Shown piece by piece: positions 5,364-13,285 of a stretch of 17,040 nucleotides of DNA. The position numbers and the translations under genes were made by a program. The notes under the pieces were generated by a model. That model was not told the origin of the DNA. It saw only the letters and a list, made by a program, of their open reading frames with translations, and did not search any database. The DNA is from an uncultured Clostridia bacterium (GTDB lineage Bacteria > Bacillota > Clostridia > TANB77 > CAG-508), in assembly GCA_944393755.1 (NCBI GenBank), contig CALYBF010000013.1:1-17040 (forward strand). Reading direction: 5' to 3'. Positions within the stretch are counted from its first letter, which is position 1, and every line of letters starts with the position of its first letter.

Positions 5364-6182
5364 TTGAAAATAGAAGATAATAAAGAATTAGAAAATATGG
5401 CAAAAAAAATAAGAAGAGGAATAATAGAACAAGTATATAGAGCAGGTTCGGGACATCCAGGTGGTTCTTTATCTATTGCAGATATAATGACAGTTTTATA
5501 TTTTAATGAATTAAATGTAAATGAAAAAAATACTAAATGGGAAGATAGAGATAGAGTAGTATTATCAAAAGGACATTGTGTACCAGCATTATATAGTTGT
5601 TTAGCAAATAGAGGTTTTTTTGATGTCAGTGAACTTGCAGGTTTTAGAAAAATAGAAAGTAATTTACAAGGACACCCAGATATGAGAAAAGTACCAGGAG
5701 TTGATATGTCAACAGGTTCATTAGGACAAGGACTATCAACAGCAGTTGGTATGGCAATTGCAGGAAAATTAGATAATAAGGACTATAGAGTTTATTGTGT
5801 CCTAGGAGATGGTGAAATAGAAGAAGGTCAAGTTTGGGAAGCGGCTATGTCAGCTTCAAAATATAAATTAGATAATTTATGCGTAATTGTAGATAATAAT
5901 AATTTACAAATAGACGGAACTATAGAAGAAGTGGCAGGACTAAATAAGATAGATGAAAAATTCAAAAGTTTTGGTTTTCAAATAATAAATATAGATGGTC
6001 ATAATATAGAAGAAATAAAATCAGCTTTTGAAGTTGCAAAAAATGTTAAAGAAAAACCTGTATGTATAATTGCAAAAACAATAAAAGGAAAAGGCGTGTC
6101 ATATATGGAAAATAAAGTGGAATGGCACGGAAAAGCACCAAATGAAGAACAATATAAGATAGCAATGGAAGAATTAAAATAG
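5364..6182 (+). CDS. Transketolase, N-terminal (thiamine diphosphate-binding) subunit
   Basis: This is one half of a split transketolase, which moves two-carbon units between sugar phosphates in the pentose phosphate pathway. The 272 residues (from TTG 5364) hold the PP/TPP-binding domain: GSGHPGG near 28-34, SKGHC with His 71, STGSLGQGL (116-124), the GDGE...NNN ThDP/Mg motif (148-151 and 178-180), and a closing KGKGVSYME region. I chose TTG 5364 because GGTAGGTGAT lies just upstream. An earlier in-frame GTG at 5355 overlaps that site, and the first in-frame ATG is 5397. The partner subunit is at 6784-7704; a small HAD phosphatase gene lies between them. Split transketolases are common in Clostridia and Archaea. 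Confidence 0.92.
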   Translation: MKIEDNKELENMAKKIRRGIIEQVYRAGSGHPGGSLSIADIMTVLYFNELNVNEKNTKWEDRDRVVLSKGHCVPALYSCLANRGFFDVSELAGFRKIESNLQGHPDMRKVPGVDMSTGSLGQGLSTAVGMAIAGKLDNKDYRVYCVLGDGEIEEGQVWEAAMSASKYKLDNLCVIVDNNNLQIDGTIEEVAGLNKIDEKFKSFGFQIINIDGHNIEEIKSAFEVAKNVKEKPVCIIAKTIKGKGVSYMENKVEWHGKAPNEEQYKIAMEELK

Positions 6183-6199
6183 AGATAGGAGTTAAATAA

Positions 6200-6796
6200 G
6201 TGAATACGGAAAAAGTCTATATATTTGATTATGGAAAAGTCATAGAAAAACCAATGGATACAAAAATATTATATAAAGAATTAAAATGTGAAATATCATA
6301 TGAAAAGTTTTTAGAAAATTGGTCAAGTCCAGAAAATTATATTGATGCTTTCAAAGGAATCATATCTTCTAAAGAAAAGATAGAAAGATCTATTAAAGTA
6401 TGCAAATGTAATGTTGATAAAAAAGGATATATTGATGCGTACAAAAAAGCTAAAACAGGATATTATCAAGATACAGTAGAAATTATTAAAAAATTAAAAA
6501 AAGATGGAAATAGAGTTTATCTATTATCAAATTTAGCGGAAATAGATTATAAAATATTTAAAGAACAATTTGATATGAGTTTGTTTGATGGGTTGTTTCT
6601 ATCATATAAAATGCATAAGATAAAACCTGAAAAAGAAATATTTCTTGAAGTTATAGATAAACTAGAAAAAAATCCTAATGATATAATATTTTTTGACGAT
6701 AAAGAAAAGAATGTTGAAGTTGCAAGAAAGTGTGGAATAGATGCTTACAAAGTTACAGGAGATAATATAAAGGAGTGTAGTGTATGGAAGAAATAA
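6200..6796 (+). CDS. HAD-superfamily phosphatase, YihX-like, nested between transketolase halves
   Basis: A 198-residue HAD-IA type hydrolase starting at GTG 6200, with AGGAG eight bases upstream. Motif I is FDYGKVI with D10; Gly12 replaces the usual second Asp, as in YihX-type proteins (FDxGxV). Motif II is S110 in LLSN. Motif III is K142 in KIKPEKEIF. Motif IV is FFDD (D166, D167). E. coli YihX is a glucose-1-phosphate phosphatase with the same FDxGNV...LSN...KPE...FFDD layout, but the substrate here is unknown. It begins 17 bases after the N-half of transketolase and its last 13 bases overlap the start of the C-half, so all three are surely co-transcribed. A role in sugar-phosphate clean-up is an inference from that position. 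Confidence 0.82.
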   Translation: MNTEKVYIFDYGKVIEKPMDTKILYKELKCEISYEKFLENWSSPENYIDAFKGIISSKEKIERSIKVCKCNVDKKGYIDAYKKAKTGYYQDTVEIIKKLKKDGNRVYLLSNLAEIDYKIFKEQFDMSLFDGLFLSYKMHKIKPEKEIFLEVIDKLEKNPNDIIFFDDKEKNVEVARKCGIDAYKVTGDNIKECSVWKK

Positions 6797-7704
6797 AAAA
6801 AGCAACAAGAGAAAGTTATGGAGAAGCTTTAGTAGAGCTTGGAAAAGAAAATAAAAATGTTGTTGTATTAGATGCAGATTTATCAACAGCAACTAAAACA
6901 AATATGTTTGCAAAAGAATTTCCTAATAGATTTTTGGATATGGGAATAGCAGAAGCAAATATGATGGGAACAGCAGCAGGATTAGCTACTTGTGGTAAAA
7001 TACCATATGCAAGTACATTTGCAGTATTTGCAGCAGGAAGAAGTTATGACCAGATAAGGTGTAGCATAGCATATCCAAAACAAAATGTAAAAATATGTGC
7101 AACACATAGTGGTATAACAGTAGGAGAAGACGGAGCAACACATCAAATGATAGAAGATATATCATTGATGAGAACAATGCCAAATATGATAGTAATGTCA
7201 ACTTGCGACGATGCCGAGACAAAATGGGCGGTAAAAGAAATATCAAAAATAGAAGGACCTGTGTATTTAAGATTAGCACGTGTAAAAACAGCAAATATAT
7301 ATAATAAAGATATGAAATTTGAAATAGGAAAAGCAGTTCAAATAGGAGAAGGAAAAGACGGTACAATATTTGCAACAGGAGTAACAGTAGAACAAGCATT
7401 AATTGCAAAAAATATTTTAAATGAGAAAGGAATGGATGTTAGAGTAGTAGATATTCATACAATAAAACCAATAGACAAAGAAACAATTATAAAATGTGCT
7501 AAAGAAACAGAAAAATTAATATCTATAGAAGACCATAACATAATAGGAGGCTTAGGCTCAGCGATTGCAGAAGTTTTAACAGAAGAATATCCTAAGAAAT
7601 TAATAAGATTAGGAATAAAAGACACATTTGGAAAATCAGGAAAAGCAGAGAAATTAATGGAATATTTCGGAATAACAGCAAAAGAAATTATAGAACAATT
7701 TTAG
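6784..7704 (+). CDS. Transketolase, C-terminal (pyrimidine-binding) subunit
   Basis: The 306-residue partner of the subunit at 5364-6182. It contains the Pyr domain with the catalytic Glu of the family, E57 in MGIAEANM, which activates thiamine diphosphate across the subunit interface. HSGITVGEDGATHQ (108-121) lines the active site. The C-terminal regulatory-type domain (about 185-306) ends in the GKSGKAEKLMEYFG pattern common to split transketolases. ATAAAGGAGTG precedes the ATG, inside the end of the HAD gene. The operon ends at the terminator at 7738-7778. DXP synthase and E1 dehydrogenase beta subunits share this fold, but the paired N-half argues for transketolase. Confidence 0.92.
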   Translation: MEEIKKATRESYGEALVELGKENKNVVVLDADLSTATKTNMFAKEFPNRFLDMGIAEANMMGTAAGLATCGKIPYASTFAVFAAGRSYDQIRCSIAYPKQNVKICATHSGITVGEDGATHQMIEDISLMRTMPNMIVMSTCDDAETKWAVKEISKIEGPVYLRLARVKTANIYNKDMKFEIGKAVQIGEGKDGTIFATGVTVEQALIAKNILNEKGMDVRVVDIHTIKPIDKETIIKCAKETEKLISIEDHNIIGGLGSAIAEVLTEEYPKKLIRLGIKDTFGKSGKAEKLMEYFGITAKEIIEQF

Positions 7705-7765
7705 GGACGTTTCTTTTGCGACCTTTTAGTCGCATTTGGGACACATCTTTATCTAGATGTGTCTC
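7705..7765 (+). repeat. REP-like palindromic sequence (GGGAC.. / ..GTCTC)
   Basis: Directly after the transketolase stop codon, GGGACGTTTCTTTTGCGACC leads into a small hairpin (TGCGAC 7717-7722 with GTCGCA 7729-7734) and then the larger GGGACACATCT/AGATGTGTCTC stem. The GGGAC...TTTTG(T/C)G/CTC wording resembles the palindrome at 16630-16687. Such GGGGACnnn..TTTTGTCTC palindromes recur in many Firmicute genomes as REP-like repeats. Only two diverged examples are in this window. Confidence 0.4.
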
Positions 7766-7778
7766 AAATTTTTCTTTT
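7738..7778 (+). terminator. Terminator of the transketolase operon
   Basis: GGGACACATCT (7738-7748) pairs with AGATGTGTCTC (7755-7765), 11 pairs with one wobble, followed by AAATTTTTCTTTT. Confidence 0.85.
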
Positions 7779-7879
7779 GTGAATTTTTTGTAAATTTTGA
7801 AAATAAGAGAAAAAGCGAGAAAAAGTGAAAATAAAAGAAAAAAACCAACATTTTCTATCAATTTTTTATTTAAAAGCTA

Positions 7880-7908
7880 TTGCAAAATTTATAGTTTATT
7901 GATATGAT
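7880..7908 (+). promoter_or_regulatory. Predicted sigma-A promoter of the ftsEX-hydrolase cluster
   Basis: TTGCAA (7880-7885), 17-base spacer, TATGAT (7903-7908), about 60 bases before the ftsE start. The 263 bases between the transketolase operon and ftsE otherwise hold only the terminator and AT-rich sequence. Confidence 0.5.
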
Positions 7909-7967
7909 AAAGGAGTAAAGTAAGATAGAGTATTATGCCACAAACCAAAAAAATAAGGAGTGCGGAA

Positions 7968-8654
7968 ATGATAGAATTTAGAAATGTTACAAAGATATAT
8001 GATACAGGAACTAAAGCTGTTAAAAATGCTAATTTTGTTATAGATAAAGGAGAATTTGCGTTTTTAGTAGGCTCATCAGGAAGTGGAAAATCAACACTTA
8101 TTAAATTAATATTAAAAGAAGAAGAACCAACATCAGGAAATATAATCATAAATGGGAAAGATACAACTTTCTTAAAACCAAATAGAATACCATTCTTAAG
8201 AAGAAGTATGGGAGTTGTGTTCCAAGATTTTAGACTTTTACCAGATAAGACTGTATATGATAATGTAGCATATGCTATGTATATAGTAAGAGCTACACCA
8301 AGACATATAAGAAGACAAGTACCAATGGTTTTATCACTTGTAGGTTTAAGTGGAAAGGCTAAAATGTATCCAAATGAATTATCTGGTGGAGAACAACAAA
8401 GAGTTGCATTAGCTAGAGCTTTAGTTAACAACCCTTCAATGCTTATCGCAGATGAACCAACAGGAAACTTAGACCCAGATACAGCTTGGGATATTATGAA
8501 TTTATTAAATGATATTAATATGAGAGGAACAACAGTAGTTGTGGCAACACACGCTAAAGATATTGTTAACAAAATGAAAAAAAGAGTTATACACATTCGC
8601 AAAGGCGAAATAATTAGAGATGATAAAAAAGGCGGTTATGATTATGAAATATAG
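7968..8654 (+). CDS. ftsE: Cell-division ATP-binding protein FtsE
   Basis: FtsE is the cytoplasmic ATPase of the FtsEX complex, which switches peptidoglycan hydrolases on outside the membrane instead of transporting a substrate. The 228 residues contain Walker A GSSGSGKST (35-43), Q-loop Q86, signature LSGGEQQRV (138-146), Walker B LIADEP with catalytic E163, and H195 of the H-loop. ATG 7968 is chosen because AGGAG is seven bases away and MIEFRNVTKIY matches family N-termini. The earlier in-frame ATG at 7935 has no suitably spaced site. Its last bases overlap ftsX. Confidence 0.96.
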   Translation: MIEFRNVTKIYDTGTKAVKNANFVIDKGEFAFLVGSSGSGKSTLIKLILKEEEPTSGNIIINGKDTTFLKPNRIPFLRRSMGVVFQDFRLLPDKTVYDNVAYAMYIVRATPRHIRRQVPMVLSLVGLSGKAKMYPNELSGGEQQRVALARALVNNPSMLIADEPTGNLDPDTAWDIMNLLNDINMRGTTVVVATHAKDIVNKMKKRVIHIRKGEIIRDDKKGGYDYEI

Positions 8655-9549
8655 CATATTAGGATATTTTATAGGTGAAGGATTTAGTAATGTATTTAAA
8701 AATAAAAAATCAACTGGTGCTTCTCTTATGATTATGTGTGCTACTATGATTATATTTGGAATATTTTTAATCTTAGGAGAAAATATAAATCACTTTGTAG
8801 ATGAAGTAGAATCAGAACAAGGAATATCTGTATTTGTTAAAAATGAAGCAACACAAGAACAAATTGACGAATTAGGAGAAAAGATAAGAGCAATAGACGG
8901 TGTCAATACAGTAGATTTTGTCTCAAAAGATGAAGCTTTAGAACAAATGAAAGAAAGATTTGGTGAGAGACAAGATTTACTAGAAGGATATGAGGGTGAA
9001 AATAATATTTTTACAGCTTCATATGTAGTAACACTAACAGATTTAACAAAAAGTAAATCTGTTCAAGATCAAATAAGTACATATACAGATGTTGTTAAAA
9101 AAATTAACAGTAAAGATGAAGTTACATCAACTTTAATAAATTTAGCTAATGGAATTAAAATTGTAACAGGAGTAATTTTAGTATTATTAGTTATAATTTC
9201 TATATTTATTATAGCAAATACAATAAAATTAACAGTTCACGCAAGAAGAAAAGAAATTTCTATTATGAAATATGTAGGTGCAACAAATAATTTTATAAGA
9301 TGGCCTTTTATTGTAGAAGGTATGATTATAGGAATCTTAGCAAGTATAATATCAATTGTAATTGTAGGTTTTGCATATAATTTTGTAGCAGAAAAATTAG
9401 TAAATGCAGAATTTATGCAATTAATAAATATGAGCTTAATCAGTTTTGGTGATATGTTTAGCTCAATAATATTTGTTTATATGCTACTAGGAATTGGTAT
9501 TGGTGTACTTGGAAGTGTGATTTCTATGAGAAAATATTTAAAAGTATAA
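8644..9549 (+). CDS. ftsX: Cell-division membrane protein FtsX
   Basis: FtsX is the membrane partner of FtsE. The 301 residues give a short cytoplasmic N-terminus, TM1 (about 25-45), a large extracellular loop (about 46-170) that in known systems contacts the hydrolase activator's coiled coil, then TM2 (173-193), TM3 (223-247) and TM4 (272-294). IANTIKLTVHARRKEISIMKYVGATNNFIRWPF (190-222) is the conserved FtsX/ABC3 cytoplasmic segment. ATG 8644 has AAGGCGG eight bases upstream; ATG 8638 is possible. It overlaps ftsE by 11 bases, indicating translational coupling. Three secreted M23 proteins follow immediately. Confidence 0.94.
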   Translation: MKYSILGYFIGEGFSNVFKNKKSTGASLMIMCATMIIFGIFLILGENINHFVDEVESEQGISVFVKNEATQEQIDELGEKIRAIDGVNTVDFVSKDEALEQMKERFGERQDLLEGYEGENNIFTASYVVTLTDLTKSKSVQDQISTYTDVVKKINSKDEVTSTLINLANGIKIVTGVILVLLVIISIFIIANTIKLTVHARRKEISIMKYVGATNNFIRWPFIVEGMIIGILASIISIVIVGFAYNFVAEKLVNAEFMQLINMSLISFGDMFSSIIFVYMLLGIGIGVLGSVISMRKYLKV

Positions 9550-9559
9550 AGGAGAAAAT

Positions 9560-10738
9560 ATGCGAAAGTTTTTAATTATTATTTTAGCTTTTGTAATATG
9601 TTTATTTAGTATTTTTCCTTATGTACAAGCAAATAATGAAACAGGTAACACAGCAGTAGAGAATTTACAAAATGAAAGAAATGAAATACAAAACCAAATG
9701 AACGAGGCAAATGGACAATTAGAAGGAGTACAAAATGATTTATCAGAAAATTTACAACAAATACAAAAATTAGATGAAAGAATTTCTGAATCTGAGCAAG
9801 AGCTAAATGGTTTGAATTCACAAATAGAAGAGTTACAAACTTCAATGGAAGAAGTAGAAAATAATCTAAAAAAAGTAGAAGATGCATATAATTCACAAAA
9901 AAAGTTATTAGATAATTATTTAATTGCTGTACAAGAATCAGATGAAACTGAATATTTAGATGTATTACTTAGCTCTAAGAGTATTTCTGAATTTTTATCA
10001 AGCTATTTTCTAATTTCAGAGCTTGCTAGTTACGAAATGGACTTGTTAGATGATATGCAAGAAAAAAAAGATGAAATAAATCTTTCAAAAGAAAAATTGG
10101 AAAATGATAAAAAAAGTCTATCAGAAATTAAAGCAAACCAAACTAAAACAGCTAGAGTTTTAGAAAATACTAGATCAGTTAGAGAAAATCTAATTGCTAA
10201 ATTGTCAGATAAAGAAAAAGAAATACAAAGCAAGATAGATGAATATAACAACAGATTTGATGAAATAAACAGAGAAATCTTAGCTTTAGCACAAGGAAGT
10301 ATTGCAGCAGAATACATAGGTGGTGAACTTGCTTGGCCAGTTCCAGGATATACTAGAATAACTTCTAAATATGGTATGAGAACACATCCTATTACAGGAG
10401 TGTATAAATTACATACAGGAGTGGATATTGGAGCCCCAAGAGGAGCAAACTTTATTGCGGCAAATGACGGTATAGTAACAAAAGCAAGTTATAATAGTGC
10501 ATATGGTAATATGGTAATAATTGACCATGGCGGTGGAGTGTCTACATTATATGCACACGGTGATCAAATTTTAGTTCAAGTAGGACAGACTGTTAAAAGA
10601 GGAGATCCTATATTAAAAGTAGGTTCAACAGGATATTCAACAGGACCACACGCACATTTTGAAGTAAGGTTAAACCGGAGTTGTAACAGACCCAATGCCA
10701 TATATTACAAATGGACTTGTTCCACAAACACAAAATAA
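9560..10738 (+). CDS. Secreted coiled-coil M23 murein hydrolase (EnvC-like), paralogue 1, with C-terminal frameshift
   Basis: A signal peptide (1-24, ending VQA) is followed by a long coiled coil (about 30-245) and a LytM/M23 zinc peptidase domain (about 258-370). Zinc and catalytic residues are present: H285 and D289 (HTGVD), H333, and H364/H366 (HAH). In EnvC-type FtsEX partners the coiled coil docks on FtsX; here the zinc site looks intact, so it may cut peptidoglycan itself. The gene starts 10 bases after ftsX behind AAAGGAG. After residue N372 the frame diverges. Removing one C in the CC at 10675-10676 restores NGVVTDPMPYITNG and a stop at 10764-10766, the family-like ending. As read, the last ~20 residues are replaced by an unrelated Cys- and Asn-rich tail. 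Confidence 0.85.
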   Translation: MRKFLIIILAFVICLFSIFPYVQANNETGNTAVENLQNERNEIQNQMNEANGQLEGVQNDLSENLQQIQKLDERISESEQELNGLNSQIEELQTSMEEVENNLKKVEDAYNSQKKLLDNYLIAVQESDETEYLDVLLSSKSISEFLSSYFLISELASYEMDLLDDMQEKKDEINLSKEKLENDKKSLSEIKANQTKTARVLENTRSVRENLIAKLSDKEKEIQSKIDEYNNRFDEINREILALAQGSIAAEYIGGELAWPVPGYTRITSKYGMRTHPITGVYKLHTGVDIGAPRGANFIAANDGIVTKASYNSAYGNMVIIDHGGGVSTLYAHGDQILVQVGQTVKRGDPILKVGSTGYSTGPHAHFEVRLNRSCNRPNAIYYKWTCSTNTK

Positions 10739-10796
10739 AGAAGAAACAAATAATGAAGCACAATAAACAAAAATTAAAGTATTTTAGGAGGTACTT

Positions 10797-11936
10797 ATGA
10801 AAAAGATAGTACTCAAAATCTTAGGAATAGTTTTAGTATCAATTTTAGTATTACAATACAATATTGTAATAGCAGCTTCACAAAAAGAATTAGATGCAGT
10901 AAATAACCAGATAGAAGAGAAAAAAGATGAGTTAGAAGATGTGAAAAGTGAAAAATCACAAGCTATGTCAGAAGTAGAAAAAATATCTAATCAAATAGCA
11001 GATTATCAAACACAAATAGACGAATTAGATAATCAAATAAGCGAATTGAATACAAAAATTACAGATGCAGAGAACAAAATTAATGAACAGCAATCAGAAT
11101 ATGAAAAACAAGAAAAATTGTTAGAGGAAAGATTAGTAGTAATACAAGAAGCTGGTGATACTACATATTTAGATATGCTACTTACATCTAAAAGTATAAC
11201 AGATTTTATATCTAATTATTATTTAGCATCAGAACTTGCTGAGGCTGATACACAATTGCTAGAAAATATTCAAAAACAAAAAGAAGAAATAGAAAATGCA
11301 AAAACAGAATTAGAAACTAGCAAAAAAGACTTGGATACTAAAAAAGCAAGTAAACAAAGTGTTGCAACACAACTTCAATCTGCTAAAAACGAGAAAAGTG
11401 CAAAAGTAGCTAAGCTTAGCGAAGATGAAAAATCTCTTCAAGCGGAAATCGATGAATTACAAGCACACGAAGCAAGTATAAAAGCTGATATGGAAAAAAT
11501 GAAAAATGAATTTGATAAAAACAATAATAATAGTACAAGTTCATTTGGTTTTGGTTGGCCAGTTTCTAATAATAAAATAGGAACAGGATATGGTGTATCA
11601 GGAAAATATTGGAGTTCAGGATATCATACAGGTGTGGACTTCCCAGTTGGTAGTGGAACACCAGTATATGCAGTAGGAGATGGACAGGTATTTGATACTG
11701 GATATAATAGTGCATATGGTAATTATGTAGAAATATATCACGGAAATAATGTGTATAGTTTTTATGCACACGCATCAAGAGTTAATGTTAGCAAAGGACA
11801 AAAGGTAACAAAAGGACAGCAAATAATGTTATCTGGAGCTACAGGAAATGTTACAGGAGCACATTTACACTTTGAAATACGTTCACCAGGATATGGGTAT
11901 TCAAGTTGTGTAAACCCAATGAAGTATTTACCATAA
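10797..11936 (+). CDS. Secreted coiled-coil M23 murein hydrolase (EnvC-like), paralogue 2
   Basis: 379 residues: signal peptide (about 1-27, cleavage near IAA-S), coiled coil (about 28-235), a short Asn/Ser linker and an M23 domain (about 248-379). HTGVD supplies H277 and D281, YAH a further His, and HLH (H356, H358) completes the zinc site. The SGATGN and HFEIR motifs and the NPMKYLP end are typical. The middle section (ERLVVIQEAGDTTYLDMLLTS...DFISNYYLASELAEADT) is nearly identical to paralogue 3, with close DNA identity, so a fairly recent tandem duplication is likely. AGGAGG lies seven bases from the ATG. It is a likely FtsEX client or partner, from its coiled-coil design and position. Confidence 0.9.
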   Translation: MKKIVLKILGIVLVSILVLQYNIVIAASQKELDAVNNQIEEKKDELEDVKSEKSQAMSEVEKISNQIADYQTQIDELDNQISELNTKITDAENKINEQQSEYEKQEKLLEERLVVIQEAGDTTYLDMLLTSKSITDFISNYYLASELAEADTQLLENIQKQKEEIENAKTELETSKKDLDTKKASKQSVATQLQSAKNEKSAKVAKLSEDEKSLQAEIDELQAHEASIKADMEKMKNEFDKNNNNSTSSFGFGWPVSNNKIGTGYGVSGKYWSSGYHTGVDFPVGSGTPVYAVGDGQVFDTGYNSAYGNYVEIYHGNNVYSFYAHASRVNVSKGQKVTKGQQIMLSGATGNVTGAHLHFEIRSPGYGYSSCVNPMKYLP

Positions 11937-11974
11937 ATTTAGGAAGAAAAAACTTTAAAAAGTGGGAGGAACAT

Positions 11975-13177
11975 ATGAAAAATAGAATTCTAAAAATTTT
12001 AGGAATAATTGTTGTAATTGTTATTTTATTACAAACAGTAGTAATGGCTGCGTCGACTAGTGAATTAGAAAAACGAAAAAATGACAATAAAGAGAAAATA
12101 AACGATGCAAAAGAAGAATTAAATGATGTTAAAGAACAAAAATCTGGAGTACAAGAAGAAATAAACGACTTAGATAGTCAAATTTCTGATTATCAATCAC
12201 AAATTAACGAATTAGATAGCAAAATAAACAGCTTAAATGCACAAATAGAAGAATCAGAAAAGAAATTAGAAACAGCTCAAACTGAGTATGAAAATAACAA
12301 AGAATTAGCAGAAGAAAGATTAGTAGTAATGCAAGAATCTGGTGATACTACATATTTAGATATGTTACTTACATCTAGTAGTATAACAGACTTTATATCA
12401 AATTACTATTTAGCATCAGAACTTGCAGAAGCTGATACAGAATTATTAGATAGCATAGAAAAAGAAAGACAAGAAATTGAAAATGCAAAAGCAGAATTAG
12501 AAAGCAATAAGAAAGAGTTAGATAATTCAAAAACAAGTAAACAAGCAGCTAGCTCTAAGTTATCAGTTTTAAGAGAAGAAAAGAATACTCAAGTAGCACA
12601 ATTAACAGAAGATGAAAAAGCAATTCAAAAACAAATAGACGAAATAACAGAGGCAAATAAGGAAATAGATCAACAAATAAAACAAGCAGAAGCTCAAATA
12701 AATAATAATGGTGGTGGTAGTGGAGCACCAGCAGGAGCACCTTCAGGTAGCGCAAACCTTGGTAATGTAAGCTCTTCAGGTTTTATATATCCTGTGCCTT
12801 CATCATATCAAAAAATCACAACAGGGTTATATTATTCTAGTGGAGCATATCATGGAGCAGTAGATTTTGGTTCAGGTGGAATAAATGGACAACCAATATT
12901 TGCAGTGGCAGCTGGAACTGTCATAATATCTACAAGGCTTAATGGAAGTTATGGAAATTATATTATAATTAAACACGATAATGGACTATATACATTATAT
13001 GCACACGGACAAGACGGCTCAAGAACTGTTTCAACAGGAGATAGAGTATCACAAGGACAACAAATAATGAGAGTTGGTTCAACTGGAAATTCAACAGGAC
13101 CACATTTACATTTTGAAGTAAGAACTAGTCCAGGAGGCTATAGTAATAGAGTAGATCCAAGGAGATATTTACCATAA
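11975..13177 (+). CDS. Secreted coiled-coil M23 murein hydrolase (EnvC-like), paralogue 3
   Basis: 400 residues from ATG 11975, chosen because GGGAGG precedes it and a signal peptide (MKNRILKILG... to about VMAAS) starts there. An upstream in-frame start at 11906 would add 23 residues that overlap the previous gene. A coiled coil (about 28-250) is followed by a flexible Gly/Ala/Ser/Pro linker (about 256-275) not found in the other two copies, then an M23 domain with H293 and D297 (HGAVD, versus HTGVD in the others), YAH, and H377/H379 (HLH). It ends DPRRYLP. The domain has a short insert (SGGINGQPI) and thus diverges more at its C-terminus than in its coiled coil. A hairpin at 13233-13252 follows. 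Confidence 0.9.
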   Translation: MKNRILKILGIIVVIVILLQTVVMAASTSELEKRKNDNKEKINDAKEELNDVKEQKSGVQEEINDLDSQISDYQSQINELDSKINSLNAQIEESEKKLETAQTEYENNKELAEERLVVMQESGDTTYLDMLLTSSSITDFISNYYLASELAEADTELLDSIEKERQEIENAKAELESNKKELDNSKTSKQAASSKLSVLREEKNTQVAQLTEDEKAIQKQIDEITEANKEIDQQIKQAEAQINNNGGGSGAPAGAPSGSANLGNVSSSGFIYPVPSSYQKITTGLYYSSGAYHGAVDFGSGGINGQPIFAVAAGTVIISTRLNGSYGNYIIIKHDNGLYTLYAHGQDGSRTVSTGDRVSQGQQIMRVGSTGNSTGPHLHFEVRTSPGGYSNRVDPRRYLP

Positions 13178-13232
13178 ATTTAGTGTAATTTAAATAATTA
13201 TTTATACATATAATTAAATTATATAAATTATC

Positions 13233-13260
13233 TGGGCAGAAAAATCTGCCCAAGTTTTAT
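13233..13260 (+). terminator. Hairpin terminator or attenuator between the hydrolase cluster and ctpA
   Basis: TGGGCAGA (13233-13240) and TCTGCCCA (13245-13252) form a perfect eight-pair stem with an AAAA loop, followed by AGTTTTAT. The T run is short, so termination may be partial and ctpA may receive read-through. A TATAAT at 13209-13214 upstream lacks a good -35 box. Confidence 0.6.
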
Positions 13261-13285
13261 ACGTTTAAAAATGGAGGCTTTATAA

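Noticed and set aside
7889..8602. 237-codon open frame on the minus strand
   Set aside because: It lies wholly antisense to ftsE, whose motifs are complete. It has no plausible ribosome site and reads as low-complexity hydrophobic sequence, as expected for the complement of an AT-rich gene.
11906..11974. N-terminal extension of hydrolase paralogue 3
   Set aside because: It overlaps the end of paralogue 2 out of frame and would bury the signal peptide that begins at 11975 behind a good ribosome site.
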